Positions 1 to 7,973 of a DNA stretch of 64,000 bases are shown in pieces. Position 1 is the stretch's first letter. Every line of letters starts with the position of its first letter. The notes below the pieces were generated by a model, which saw nothing but the letters and a program-made list of their open reading frames with translations, was not told where the DNA came from and did no database searches. Position numbers and translations under genes: made by a program. This stretch comes from CAYLPU01 sp964385635 (GTDB taxonomy: Bacteria > Chloroflexota > Anaerolineae > B4-G1): the NCBI GenBank assembly GCA_964385635.1, contig CAYLPU010000016.1:1-64000 (forward strand), given 5' to 3'.

Positions 1-138
1 CACAGTATTTAAGGAGATTCTTCGCTACGCTCAGAATGACGGTCAACCGTCAGGGCGACTTTTGCGGTACTGCCCCTTCGCCAGTTCGCGCTCGCCAGAT
101 CCCGGCCTTGCGCGACGGAAATTGGCTGTCCAACACAC
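1..138. other. Intergenic left edge, no gene seen
   Basis: No convincing coding region lies in this stretch. It holds a phrase (TTCGCTACGCTCAGAATGAC) resembling dispersed intergenic sequence of this genome, since CTCAGAATNACA recurs near 11360. In organisms with a split P protein, gcvPB usually follows gcvPA, so it may lie just outside the left edge; that is inference. Confidence 0.4.
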
Positions 139-1473
139 CTACCCCAGCGCCTCTACCAGCAGGTCAATCTCCTCCTTCGGGTTCATCTCCGTCACGCACA
201 GGAGCATGTGGTCTTTCAACTGGGGATAGTCCCGCCCCAGGTCATAACCGCCGGTGATCCCCCATTCGTCCAGCATATAGTCGTTGATCTCCCGCACCGG
301 CCGGGGACAGCGAACCACGAACTCCTTGAAAAAGGGCTTATCCCGCACAACGGCGTAACCCTCCAATTCGTCAATCCGGTCCGCGGCGTAATGGGCCTTG
401 TGGTAACACAACTCCGCCACCTGGCGCATCCCACATCGGCCCAAGGCAGCCATATAGACCGCGGCCGCCAGCGCCACGAGGCCCTGGTTGGTGCAGATGT
501 TGGAGGTGGCCCTCTCCCGGCGGATGTGCTGCTCGCGTGTGGAGAGGGTAAGGACGAAGCCCCGTTCTCCTTCGGCGTCCACCGTCTGGCCCACCAGCCG
601 GCCGGCCATCTTGCGCACGTACTTCTTCCGTGTGGCGAAGAAACCCAGGTACGGTCCACCGAAGTTGAGCCCGGCGCCCATCCCCTGCCCCTCGCCCACC
701 ACGATGTCCGCCCCGAACTCACCCGGCGGTTTCAGAAGCCCCAGCGCGATGGGATCGGCCACGACGACCAGCAGCGCGCCGGCCGCGTGCGCCGCCTCGG
801 ACAGGCCACTCAAGTCCTCGACACAGCCCAGAAAGTCGGGATACTGAACGACGAGACAGGCCGTTGTATCGTCCAGCAGGCCGGACAATCCGTTATCGTC
901 CTGCAACCCGCCGTCCTCATCTCCCACGACCGTCAGCCCCATCCCCTGGGTGTAGGTGCGCACCACCGCCCGGTACTCAGGGTGGACGAAGGGAGAGATG
1001 ACCACCTTGCGCCGCTTCAGACGGTGGATGTTGATGGCGGTGATGACCGCCTCGGCGGTGGCGGTAGCGCCATCGTAGTGGGAGGCGTTCGAGACCTCCA
1101 TGCCGGTGAGGGCGCAGATCATCGTCTGATACTCGAAGATAGCCTGCAGGGTTCCCTGGCTGATCTCCGGCTGGTAGGGGGTATAGGCGGTGTAGAACTC
1201 GCCCCGGCGCAGAACCGCGTCCACCACAGCAGGGGCGAAGTGGCGGTAGGCCCCAGCGCCCAGGAAGCAGGGGCCATCCGCAGTGGTGAAGTTGGCCCCC
1301 GCCAGCGCTTCCAACTCCCAGCGGACCTCCATCTCTGAGAGAGCAGGGGCCAAATTCAGTTCGGGGAAACGGGCGTGCTCAGGCACGTCCTCAAACAGCT
1401 CTTCAATGGACCGAACGCCAATTGCGGCCAGCATGGCCTTCCGGTCCTCATCGGAATGTGGAATGTACGGCAT
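139..1473 (-). CDS. gcvPA: Glycine dehydrogenase (decarboxylating) subunit 1
   Basis: This is the alpha half of the split P protein of the cytoplasmic glycine cleavage system, which decarboxylates glycine and passes aminomethyl to the lipoyl arm of GcvH. The 444-residue product begins MPYIPHSDEDR and has family phrases such as GAGAYRHFAP, YTPYQPEISQGTLQ, GEGQGMGAGLNFGGP and STREQHIRRERATSNICTN. The PLP lysine is on subunit 2 (gcvPB), which is not in the window. The reading frame is open 79 codons further upstream, but that stretch crosses intergenic hairpins and looks non-coding. I chose 1473 because AGGAGGTG lies 7 bases before this ATG, and the length fits the family. gcvH lies upstream on the same strand. 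Confidence 0.95.
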   Translation of the reverse strand: MPYIPHSDEDRKAMLAAIGVRSIEELFEDVPEHARFPELNLAPALSEMEVRWELEALAGANFTTADGPCFLGAGAYRHFAPAVVDAVLRRGEFYTAYTPYQPEISQGTLQAIFEYQTMICALTGMEVSNASHYDGATATAEAVITAINIHRLKRRKVVISPFVHPEYRAVVRTYTQGMGLTVVGDEDGGLQDDNGLSGLLDDTTACLVVQYPDFLGCVEDLSGLSEAAHAAGALLVVVADPIALGLLKPPGEFGADIVVGEGQGMGAGLNFGGPYLGFFATRKKYVRKMAGRLVGQTVDAEGERGFVLTLSTREQHIRRERATSNICTNQGLVALAAAVYMAALGRCGMRQVAELCYHKAHYAADRIDELEGYAVVRDKPFFKEFVVRCPRPVREINDYMLDEWGITGGYDLGRDYPQLKDHMLLCVTEMNPKEEIDLLVEALG

Positions 1474-1746
1474 TGTCTGGCACCTCCTGTGCCGATATAG
1501 ATCGCCCCCGCACGGTCGCCCCGGATGCGGGCAACCGCCAGGAAGGCGACCACAAGCGTCGCCCCTACCTGAGACACACGCTCGTGTGCGCCCTGGAGGA
1601 CAGACACGTGGGCCTCTATCCCATTCGCTCAGCCTGGATCGCCAGATCCAGGCCCTAGCCACTGGATTTGGCAATCCAGCGGGAGCAAAAAGGGCTTTTC
1701 GGTGTCCCAAAGTCTGCCCGACATTACAAATGCGATTGCCTTGCCC
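1474..1746. other. gcvH-gcvPA spacer with hairpin repeats
   Basis: This 273-base gap separates two genes of one pathway and has no credible gene. It contains a repeat phrase at 1543-1567 (reverse complement GTAGGGGCGACGCTTGTGG), which has a diverged partner at 7868-7892, and a two-hairpin element at 1625-1709. The hairpins could affect gcvH-gcvPA co-transcription. I see no promoter I would defend. Confidence 0.5.
1625..1709. repeat. Paired-hairpin dispersed repeat, copy 1
   Basis: Two adjacent perfect stems are visible. The first is GCCTGGATC at 1632-1640 with GATCCAGGC at 1645-1653 and a 4-base loop. The second is CTGGATT at 1662-1668 with AATCCAG at 1673-1679. The tail GGGAGCAAAAAGGGCTTTTC follows. 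The same order (CGCTC lead, stem, stem, GGAGCAA...GGCTTTC tail) recurs at 32420-32500 with different stem sequences, so structure rather than sequence is kept. Confidence 0.6.
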
Positions 1747-2136
1747 CTACCCCTCTTCCTCTGCCACGAACGTCTTGTAGGCGTCGGCGTCCATCAGGTC
1801 ATCGAACTGAGCGGGATTGGAGGGAATGAAGCGAATCATCCAGCCCTCCCCGCAGGAGTCCTGGTTGACCAGTTCCGGCGTATCCTCCAGGACATCGTTG
1901 ACAGCGGTGACCTCCCCGCCCATCGGCATGTAGAGATCAGAGGCGGCCTTAACCGACTCGACGATACCGAAGATATCCCCCTTCTCAAAGGCGTCACCCA
2001 CCTCCGGCAACTCTACGTAGACGACGTCGGAAAGGGACTCTTGGGCGTGATCGCTGATACCGCAGACGATCTCATCATCGTCCCACCGGGCCCACTCATG
2101 GGACTCGGCATACCGTGCGTTAGAATCCAGGTTCAT
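1747..2136 (-). CDS. gcvH: Glycine cleavage system H protein
   Basis: This is the lipoyl carrier of the glycine cleavage system, shuttling the aminomethyl group between P, T and L proteins in the cytoplasm. The 129-residue protein has normal family length and shows the N-terminal RYAESHEWA, the YVELPEVGD core and the lipoylation site GIVESVKAASD, where K is the modified lysine. The ATG at 2136 is preceded by AAGGAG. gcvPA follows on the same strand after a repeat-filled 273-base gap. No glycine riboswitch is apparent upstream; that region holds low-complexity ACACAGAG repeats. Confidence 0.96.
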   Translation of the reverse strand: MNLDSNARYAESHEWARWDDDEIVCGISDHAQESLSDVVYVELPEVGDAFEKGDIFGIVESVKAASDLYMPMGGEVTAVNDVLEDTPELVNQDSCGEGWMIRFIPSNPAQFDDLMDADAYKTFVAEEEG

Positions 2137-2159
2137 CTCTACTGCTCCTTGTCGATGGT

Positions 2160-2367
2160 TATTTCTGCGCTTCGTAACTGCTCAGCCCAGTGGTCGTTAC
2201 ACAGAATTACACAGAGAAGACACAGAGAACCACAGAATAGAGAGATAGTCCGTGTGCAAATGCTGTATTCTTTGCTGAAACATGGCATTACGGGCGAACT
2301 TGGTCTTTTTCTCTCCGTGAAACTCTGTGCATCCCCTGCGCCGCTCTGTGTTCCTGGTTATGCTGAG
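2160..2367. repeat. ACACAGA-rich degenerate repeat region
   Basis: This gap between gcvH and the tRNA carries short repeated phrases around 2196-2236 (ACACAGAATTACACAGAGAAG and variants). Similar ACACGGATACACACAGAT phrases appear at 2602-2619. No credible gene is present; the frame open on the plus strand is compositionally like the antisense of intergenic repeats. Confidence 0.4.
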
Positions 2368-2441
2368 TGGGCGGTACAGGACTCGAACCTGTGACCTCTT
2401 CCTTGTAAGGGAAGCGCTCTAACCAACTGAGCTAACCGCCC
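2368..2441 (-). tRNA. tRNA-Val (anticodon UAC)
   Basis: Read on the minus strand, this 74-nt gene folds as a full cloverleaf. The acceptor pairs GGGCGGT with ACCGCCC, the D arm has GCTC...GAGC, and the anticodon stem CTTCC/GGAAG carries loop CTTACAA with anticodon TAC. The T arm is CAGG-TTCGAGT-CCTG and the discriminator base is A. The 3' CCA is not encoded; CTC follows. Confidence 0.96.
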
Positions 2442-2515
2442 AGAAGTGACAGCGGATTCCGTATGCATCATATCAGTTTTCGCCAGGAAGTCAATTCCGA
2501 CCAGCCAGATGCATC

Positions 2516-2544
2516 TTGACACCCCGTGTTTTATATAGTATAAT
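2516..2544 (+). promoter_or_regulatory. Sigma-70 promoter of the M29-like gene, with operator-like palindrome
   Basis: A consensus TTGACA at 2516-2521, a 17-base spacer and TATAAT at 2539-2544 form a textbook promoter. The -10 box lies inside an inverted repeat at about 2531-2557: TTATATAGTATAA, then T, then TTATACTGTATAA, with one mismatch between arms. Nearly the same sequence and spacing occur at 22668-22708, and a related one lies upstream of the GntR gene at 21893-21930. Repression by the locally encoded FCD-type GntR protein is inferred. Confidence 0.75.
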
Positions 2545-2559
2545 TTATACTGTATAAGA

Positions 2560-2733
2560 ATAGTGACTGCTCAGGCTCTTCCCAAAACAGGCATAAATAG
2601 CACACGGATACACACAGATGAACCCGCCACGAGTACTCGCGGTGGACGAGTTCTCACAGGTTCTTTATCTTTATCTGCGTACATCCGTACGATCCGTGTT
2701 GATCCGTGTTCTATTTATGACTTGAGCAGTTAC
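2560..2733. repeat. Large imperfect inverted repeat in 5' leader
   Basis: CATAAATAGCACACGGAT at 2592-2609 pairs with ATCCGTGTTCTATTTATG at 2702-2719, with one mismatch in 18. The outer flanks extend the symmetry (ACTGCTCA near 2565 with TGAGCAGT near 2723). The element sits between the promoter and the first catabolic gene, so it lies in the transcribed leader. It may be a degenerate miniature element; no flanking target duplication was found. Confidence 0.5.
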
Positions 2734-2765
2734 ATATGACCGTTATACACGAGGAGGCACATGAA

Positions 2766-3770
2766 ATGGCAGTTCTCCGATGGGGTGAGTTTGGCGAGAT
2801 TGCCGTGCGAATGATGGGACAGGTCAAGCCAGGTGAGAACCTCTTGATCCTGGCCGATACCTGGACCGACATGGAGATCGCCGAGGCCTGTCTGATCGCC
2901 GGCATCAACGCCAAGGCCAATGCCCAGTTGCTGGTGATCCCGAGGATGTCGCACACTGATACACGTGAGTTCAACCCATCAACGGCTGGCGCCATCCAGG
3001 GTGCCGATGTGATCGTGGCAGTCTGTGAGACTATGTTTATTGAAAAAGCCGCGACGCGCAAGGCCCGCGAGGGCGGCACTCGTATCACCTCGGCCATGCC
3101 CCGCGGCCAGGAGGATTTCGTCATTTCGGGCATTGTTGACGTAAACTACCCACGCATGGTGGAAGCGGCGAAGAAGATAGCCAGGTTGTGGAAGAAAACT
3201 GAACTCTGCAGGCTGACTTCTCCACTTGGAACCGACATCAGTTTCCGGCTGCAGGGCCGGCCAGTCGATGTGGGTGACGGCGTGGCCGACAAGCCAGGCG
3301 CAGTCGACTTTTTCCCTGGTGTGGACGTAAATATCGCACCGATCGAGGAGACGATCAACGGCACCATAGTGATCGATGGTTGTATTGAGCCAGGAAGCAG
3401 TCTGGTCAGTTCTCCCATCACCTGCCGTTTGGAAAAGGGAGTCATTACCTCAATCAAGGGCGGGGCAGACGCCAACGCCTGGCGCTCCGCCTTGGAGTCG
3501 GTCAATGATCCAACGGCATTCCACCTATGCCACTTCACCCTTGGGTTAAACCCCCGCGCTACGGTGAGCGATAACATGCACGAGTGCGAGCACATTATGG
3601 GGGCTGTCACCTTTGGCTTCGGCGACCAGGATCCGAGTTTCCAGGGCACAGTCGGCACTTGTCCGATCCACGCTGACGTGGTGCTCCTATCACCCACCAT
3701 CTACCTTGATGGCGTGATGATGTGTGAAAACAACCGGCTAAACCCGGAATTAGGTCCGGGCGAATGGTAA
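2766..3770 (+). CDS. M29 aminopeptidase / NicX-fold metalloprotein, paralogue 1
   Basis: The 334-residue protein resembles the fold shared by M29 aminopeptidases (aminopeptidase T type) and 2,5-dihydroxypyridine dioxygenase NicX. Visible features are VKPGENLLILAD near the N-terminus, a PLGTDISF stretch, EETINGTIVIDG, HLCHFTLGLNP and a late HADVVLL carrying the HxD expected of metal ligands. The exact reaction, peptidase or ring-opening oxygenase, cannot be told from sequence. I start at 2766 because GAGGAGG lies 9 bases upstream and the close paralogue at 14391 begins with the same MAVLRWGEFGE; an ATG at 2736 is possible. It is the first gene of the catabolic island and has its own strong promoter. 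Paralogues lie at 7974-8975 and 14391-15389. Confidence 0.7.
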   Translation: MAVLRWGEFGEIAVRMMGQVKPGENLLILADTWTDMEIAEACLIAGINAKANAQLLVIPRMSHTDTREFNPSTAGAIQGADVIVAVCETMFIEKAATRKAREGGTRITSAMPRGQEDFVISGIVDVNYPRMVEAAKKIARLWKKTELCRLTSPLGTDISFRLQGRPVDVGDGVADKPGAVDFFPGVDVNIAPIEETINGTIVIDGCIEPGSSLVSSPITCRLEKGVITSIKGGADANAWRSALESVNDPTAFHLCHFTLGLNPRATVSDNMHECEHIMGAVTFGFGDQDPSFQGTVGTCPIHADVVLLSPTIYLDGVMMCENNRLNPELGPGEW

Positions 3771-3957
3771 CCGTTGGCTGTGGAGAGGTTGCTGGAGATG
3801 TGGGTATTCACCGGACCGGACAAGGAGGTGATTGCGACAAGAATAAAGAGAATAATCCCAACCAAGTTGTACATGCTCTGTATTCCGATGTCCCGGTGAC
3901 ATCAGTTCACTGGGCCAGACACCTACGTGTCACGTGAGATCACGAGGAGGAGACACA
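3771..3957. other. Intergenic, nothing certain
   Basis: This 187-base gap separates the M29-like gene from the solute-binding lipoprotein. No clear promoter or terminator is visible. The short palindromic stretch TACGTGTCACGTGA at 3922-3937 lies just upstream of the next ribosome binding site. Confidence 0.35.
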
Positions 3958-5646
3958 ATGAATCGCAAATCCTTTGCACTTGCCAGCTTGTTGATCATCA
4001 TAAGCCTGGTGCTGGCCGCCTGCGGCCCGACTGCTCCCACAGAGACCACGGCTCCCGAGCCCACCACCGCACCTCCCGAGCCCGCCGAGGCGACCGAGCC
4101 CGCCGAAGCGATTGAGCCCACGGAAGCACCCGCAGCCACTGAGCCGGCAAAGAGTGAGCTGGCGAACACCCTGGTTGCAGCCCACAGCGAGTATGCGTTT
4201 ACCTTTGACCCCACTTTCTGCAGTTGGGGTGACGTCTGCCGAATCTGCCTGGTGGCCTACGAGCCGCTGGTCAAGTACGATCCCGCCACCAAAGAGATCA
4301 TCCCAGGACTGGCCAAGGAATGGGAGATATCGAGTGATGGGCTCACATATACCTTCATACTGAACGAGGGCGTCAAGTTCCACGACGGCACCGACCTGAC
4401 CGCTTCGGACGTCAAGTTCACCGTCGAGCGTCTGCTGGGCATAGACGATGGATGTGCCCGCTATGTATATCCAGTTGAGTCGATGGAGGTGGTGGATGAC
4501 TACACGATCGCGATGACGCTGGACGCGCCCAACGCCGCGTTTCTCCAGTCGATGGTCGTCATCTTCATCATCAGCGAGGATGGCGTCAAGGCAAATGAGG
4601 TCGACGGCGACTGGGCCCAAGCCTATCTGATGGAGAATGATCTGGGCAGTGGCCCCTATATGCTGACCAGCAGTATCCCCGAGCAGCAGGCCGTGTTCGA
4701 GAAGTTCGAGGACTACTGGAAGGGCTGGGACGGCAACCACTTGGACGGAATCATCTGGCTATGGATCAAGGAGTCGGCGACCCAGCGCCTGATGCTGGAG
4801 AGCGGCGAGCTTGACATCTCGATGGAACCGTCGGCTGATGATCTGGCCGGGTTTGAAGCCAGCCCGGACTATCAGGTCCTCATAGGCGAGAGCCCGGTCA
4901 TTTTCGAAGTGGACTTCCGGGTGATCCACCCGCCGCTGGACGATATCCGCGTGCGCAAAGCGCTTGCTATGGCCATCGACTATGACTACCACATCGAAGT
5001 CGCGCTTGCCGGCTACGGCAAACGAGCGCAGGGCCCGCTGACGAGTGTGTTCCCCTACCACAACTACGATATCGAACTGATCCCCTACGACCTGGAAGCG
5101 GCGAAGGAACTGCTCGCCGAAGCCGGCTATCCCGACGGAGGATTCACGCTGAAAGTCGCCTATGAGTCGGCCCAGGATGAAAAGGTGCGCGCCCTTGAGA
5201 TGATCCAGACCAACTGGGGTCAACTTGGCATCGAGATTGAGCCGATGGGAATGGACTGGATGGCCCAGGCTGCGATGCAGCAGGACGTGAACAGTGAACC
5301 TGACGTCTACCTGGGATACATATGGCCGGGCATGACCGATCCGGAGTGCCTGCGTGAGTTCTACCACGGTGATCAGATGGGCGTCTTTGATTCCAATGCT
5401 TCCTTCTGGAGTGACCCAGAGGTGGATAGGCTAATGGACGAAGGCTTGATGGAAACCGATCCGGCCAGGCGAGAAGAGATCTACAAGGAAGTCCAACAGT
5501 TAATCGCCGATGCCATACCTGCCGCCTGGGTTTCCGAGAATCCTTACAACATCGTGGCGAACAACTACGTAAAGGGCTACGTCTACAACTCAGCATATCA
5601 CCAGGCGTTGGATGTGTACGACATGTGGCTTGAGGGCAAGCCCTAG
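3958..5646 (+). CDS. Peptide-type ABC transporter solute-binding lipoprotein
   Basis: This is an extracytoplasmic family 5 (DppA/OppA type) binding protein that delivers substrate to the permeases encoded next. The 562-residue precursor has a lipoprotein signal ending LVLAACG with Cys at residue 22. A linker rich in Thr, Pro, Glu and Ala follows, then the binding domain with YEPLVKYDP, GLAKEWEISSDGLTYTF, VKFHDGT, GSGPYML and VRKALAMAIDYDYH, all typical of SBP_bac_5. The ATG at 3958 has GAGGAGGAG 7-8 bases upstream; an in-frame GTG at 3934 is less likely. A G/C-rich hairpin follows the gene and may lower expression of the permeases. Substrate is unknown; peptides, opines or cyclic amides are all possible. 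Confidence 0.9.
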   Translation: MNRKSFALASLLIIISLVLAACGPTAPTETTAPEPTTAPPEPAEATEPAEAIEPTEAPAATEPAKSELANTLVAAHSEYAFTFDPTFCSWGDVCRICLVAYEPLVKYDPATKEIIPGLAKEWEISSDGLTYTFILNEGVKFHDGTDLTASDVKFTVERLLGIDDGCARYVYPVESMEVVDDYTIAMTLDAPNAAFLQSMVVIFIISEDGVKANEVDGDWAQAYLMENDLGSGPYMLTSSIPEQQAVFEKFEDYWKGWDGNHLDGIIWLWIKESATQRLMLESGELDISMEPSADDLAGFEASPDYQVLIGESPVIFEVDFRVIHPPLDDIRVRKALAMAIDYDYHIEVALAGYGKRAQGPLTSVFPYHNYDIELIPYDLEAAKELLAEAGYPDGGFTLKVAYESAQDEKVRALEMIQTNWGQLGIEIEPMGMDWMAQAAMQQDVNSEPDVYLGYIWPGMTDPECLREFYHGDQMGVFDSNASFWSDPEVDRLMDEGLMETDPARREEIYKEVQQLIADAIPAAWVSENPYNIVANNYVKGYVYNSAYHQALDVYDMWLEGKP

Positions 5647-5697
5647 TCATACGTGAGGGCAGGCAACACCTGTCGGACAACCAGCCCTCCAAACACA

Positions 5698-5722
5698 GGG
5701 GGGGGGCGCGTCGCCCCCCCCC
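5698..5722 (+). terminator. G9/C9 hairpin after the binding-protein gene
   Basis: Nine Gs at 5698-5706, a short CGCGTCG segment and nine Cs form a very stable stem-loop 52 bases after the lipoprotein stop codon. There is no T run after it, so it is not a classical intrinsic terminator. It could act as a 3' mRNA-stabilising or attenuating element, letting the binding protein exceed the permeases; that is inference. Confidence 0.45.
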
Positions 5723-5781
5723 TATCCTTAGAGGATATTGGGGTCACTCTGGGAAAAAGGTCGGCTGAATACAGTCAGAAC

Positions 5782-5860
5782 GTATCATCTCAATATTCTG
5801 GGGCCAACGTAGGGCAAATTGCCAATTTGCCCCACCTTCCCCGACTTATTGAGAGGATAC
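5782..5860. mobile_element. 79-bp nested inverted-repeat element (MITE-like), copy 1
   Basis: The ends GTATCATCTCAATA and TATTGAGAGGATAC are inverted repeats with one mismatch. Inside is a second palindrome, GGGCAAATTG-C-CAATTTGCCC at 5812-5832. The element is flanked by an exact 8-bp direct repeat GTCAGAAC at 5774-5781 and 5861-5868, as expected for a target-site duplication. A second copy at 11278-11356 has the same length and one base difference. It carries no gene, so it would need a transposase in trans. Confidence 0.75.
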
Positions 5861-5897
5861 GTCAGAACCACCCGTGGGACAAGAGCGAGGAGAGCAG

Positions 5898-6902
5898 ATG
5901 CAACGCTACATCCTTCGTCGGTTGGTTTTCCTGGTATTTGTGATCGTCGGCGTCACATTGTTATTGTTTGTCATCATATACATGCTGCCTGGGGACCCGG
6001 CCAGGGCAGCGGCGGGTCCGGGCGCGAAACCGGAACAGGTGGAGCGCCTGCGCATCAAACTGGGGCTAGATAAACCGCCGCATATCCAGTACCTGACCTA
6101 TATGGGGAACCTGCTGCGCGGTGATCTGGGCACCTCAATCCGTACCCGCAAGCCAGTGCTGATGGAACTGAAAACTTACCTGCCGGCCAGCCTTGAGTTG
6201 GCGCTCTCGGCCATGCTGCTCAATGTGCTAATCGCCATTCCGCTAGGCGTGTTTTCTGCGCTGAAGCCTGGCCACCTGGCCGACACACTCAGTCGCCTAT
6301 TCGCCGCCTTGGGCATGGGTATGCCAGTTTTCTGGGTGGCGCTGATGGCCCAACTCCTGGTCGCTGGCAGGCTGGGTTTACTGCCCTTCGGTGGCCGCTT
6401 GTCCACAGGCGCCCTGCTCCCCCATCACGTCACGGGCTTTCTCCTCATTGACACACTGCTGGCGCGTGACTTGCCGCTTTTCAAAGATGCACTGATACAT
6501 CTGCTCATGCCCGCTGCTACCCTGGCGCTGCCAGAGGTGGCGGTCACCTCGCGGCTCACACGAACCAGTCTGCTGGACGTGTTGGAGCAGGATTATGTGC
6601 GCACCGCGCGGGCGAAGGGGTTACCCGAACGACGAGTCGTCTGGGTACACGCGCTCAAGAACGCCCTATTGGTGCCGCTTACGATGGTCGGCATGCAGGT
6701 CGGCTGGGTGCTGGGTGGCAGCCTGCTGGTGGAAAGTGTGTTCTCGTGGGGCGGCCTTGGCTTTCTCGCCTTTCACGCGATCTACAAGCGCGATTTCCCG
6801 GTCTTGATGGGGGTCACGCTCGTTATGTGTATCGTCTTCGTCTTATCTAACCTGGTTGTGGACATCCTATATAGCTATGTTGACCCAAGAATCACATACT
6901 GA
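5898..6902 (+). CDS. ABC transporter permease, DppB type
   Basis: This is an inner-membrane permease of the peptide/nickel (DppB/OppB) family, pairing with the next gene product. The 334-residue protein starts MQRYILRRLVFLVFVIVG with a first membrane segment, then MLPGDPAR, and has about six membrane helices. The EAA loop that contacts the ATPase is visible as DYVRTARAKGL. The start at 5898 has GAGGAGAG upstream; an in-frame GTG at 5874 would run into the upstream repeat. The next permease starts 36 bases after the stop. No ATP-binding subunit is encoded in the window. Confidence 0.92.
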   Translation: MQRYILRRLVFLVFVIVGVTLLLFVIIYMLPGDPARAAAGPGAKPEQVERLRIKLGLDKPPHIQYLTYMGNLLRGDLGTSIRTRKPVLMELKTYLPASLELALSAMLLNVLIAIPLGVFSALKPGHLADTLSRLFAALGMGMPVFWVALMAQLLVAGRLGLLPFGGRLSTGALLPHHVTGFLLIDTLLARDLPLFKDALIHLLMPAATLALPEVAVTSRLTRTSLLDVLEQDYVRTARAKGLPERRVVWVHALKNALLVPLTMVGMQVGWVLGGSLLVESVFSWGGLGFLAFHAIYKRDFPVLMGVTLVMCIVFVLSNLVVDILYSYVDPRITY

Positions 6903-6938
6903 ATCAACATTGAGAGCCCGGCAGAGGGAACAATAGCC

Positions 6939-7856
6939 ATGACGGCGTATGACTCAGCATCAGTGATCCCCGACACCGGCTTCTGGTCCCACGTGTGTGC
7001 GCGCGGAAACGAGTTGACCAAGCAGGCAGGCATCGGCTTCCGTCGCAACCCGCTGGGAGCGCTTGGCCTATTCCTTCTTGTGAGCATCGTCCTGGTGGCG
7101 GTGTTTGCCCCCCAGATCGCCACCCATGATCCGACACAGTTCAACACTGCCGAGCGGATGCAGCCGCCCAGCGCGAAACATCTGTTTGGCACCGACGTCA
7201 CCGGGCGCGACATCTTCAGCCGCGTGGTCTACGGTTCGCGCATCTCGCTGCGGGTGGCGTTTGTGGTGCTGGTGATTGCGGTGACGATCGGGGCCACGCT
7301 CGGAGCCACGGCTGGCTACCTGGGCGGCCTGGTGGATGAGATGTTGATGCGCATAACGGACGTCTTCTTAGCGTTTCCGTCGTTGATCCTTGCGATGGCG
7401 GTCAACGCCGGCCTAGGCGCCGGCATTGGCTCGGCTATGCTCGCCGTTGGGATGGCCTGGTGGCCGGGCTATGCCCGCATGATCCGTGGTCAGGTGATAG
7501 CCGCCAAGAACAACCTATACGTCGTCGCTGCTCACTCGCTCGGCGCTAGCCACTGGCGGATACTTGTGCGCCACGTTTTGCCCAACTGCATCAGCCCCAC
7601 CATCGTCCAGTTGACGCTCGACGCGGGTTACGTGGTGCTGACCACTGCAGGACTGAGCTTCATTGGCCTGGGCGCACAGCCGCCCACGCCTGAATGGGGA
7701 TATCTCGTCAGTGAGGGGCACACGCACATCCTGACTCAGTGGTGGTGGTCAACCTTCCCCGGCCTGGCGATCTGCCTGCTGGTGGTAGGGTTTAACCTGC
7801 TGGGTGACTTCCTCCGCGACTCGCTCGACCCGCGCCTGCGTGGCACCGGTGCATAG
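6939..7856 (+). CDS. ABC transporter permease, DppC type
   Basis: This is the second membrane subunit of the importer. The 305-residue protein has the DppC-type layout: a cytoplasmic N-terminus, FRRNPLGALGLFLL leading into the first helix, the HLFGTDVTGRDIFSRVVYG motif, then five further helices with an EAA-type loop around AAHSLGASHWRILVRHVLPN. The end, LGDFLRDSLDPRLRG, is the standard tail of the family. Gene order (binding protein, DppB, DppC) matches dpp/opp operons, but the two ATPase genes that normally follow are replaced by an M29-like gene. A shared ATPase from elsewhere is likely needed. Confidence 0.92.
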   Translation: MTAYDSASVIPDTGFWSHVCARGNELTKQAGIGFRRNPLGALGLFLLVSIVLVAVFAPQIATHDPTQFNTAERMQPPSAKHLFGTDVTGRDIFSRVVYGSRISLRVAFVVLVIAVTIGATLGATAGYLGGLVDEMLMRITDVFLAFPSLILAMAVNAGLGAGIGSAMLAVGMAWWPGYARMIRGQVIAAKNNLYVVAAHSLGASHWRILVRHVLPNCISPTIVQLTLDAGYVVLTTAGLSFIGLGAQPPTPEWGYLVSEGHTHILTQWWWSTFPGLAICLLVVGFNLLGDFLRDSLDPRLRGTGA

Positions 7857-7867
7857 CACCAGTGTCC

Positions 7868-7915
7868 GTAGAGGCGATCCCTTGTGGTCACCCTTCGCGG
7901 AGACAAGCCGCGAAG
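7868..7915. repeat. Dispersed repeat phrase followed by 8-bp perfect stem-loop
   Basis: The phrase at 7868-7892 is a diverged copy, in opposite orientation, of the one at 1543-1567. A perfect hairpin follows: CTTCGCGG at 7893-7900 and CCGCGAAG at 7908-7915 with a 7-base loop. It lies between the DppC gene and the next M29-like gene and has no T tract. It is probably an mRNA-processing or repeat element. Confidence 0.5.
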
Positions 7916-7973
7916 AAGGTCTCCTGGATAGACCAGCCATATAGACACAACGGAATATGACAAGGAGGACAAA

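Noticed and set aside
208..1338. A 376-codon plus-strand open frame
   Set aside because: It is the antisense of gcvPA, whose protein motifs are unmistakable.
2137..2367. Glycine riboswitch upstream of gcvH
   Set aside because: The region is ACACAGAG low-complexity sequence without the conserved aptamer pattern.
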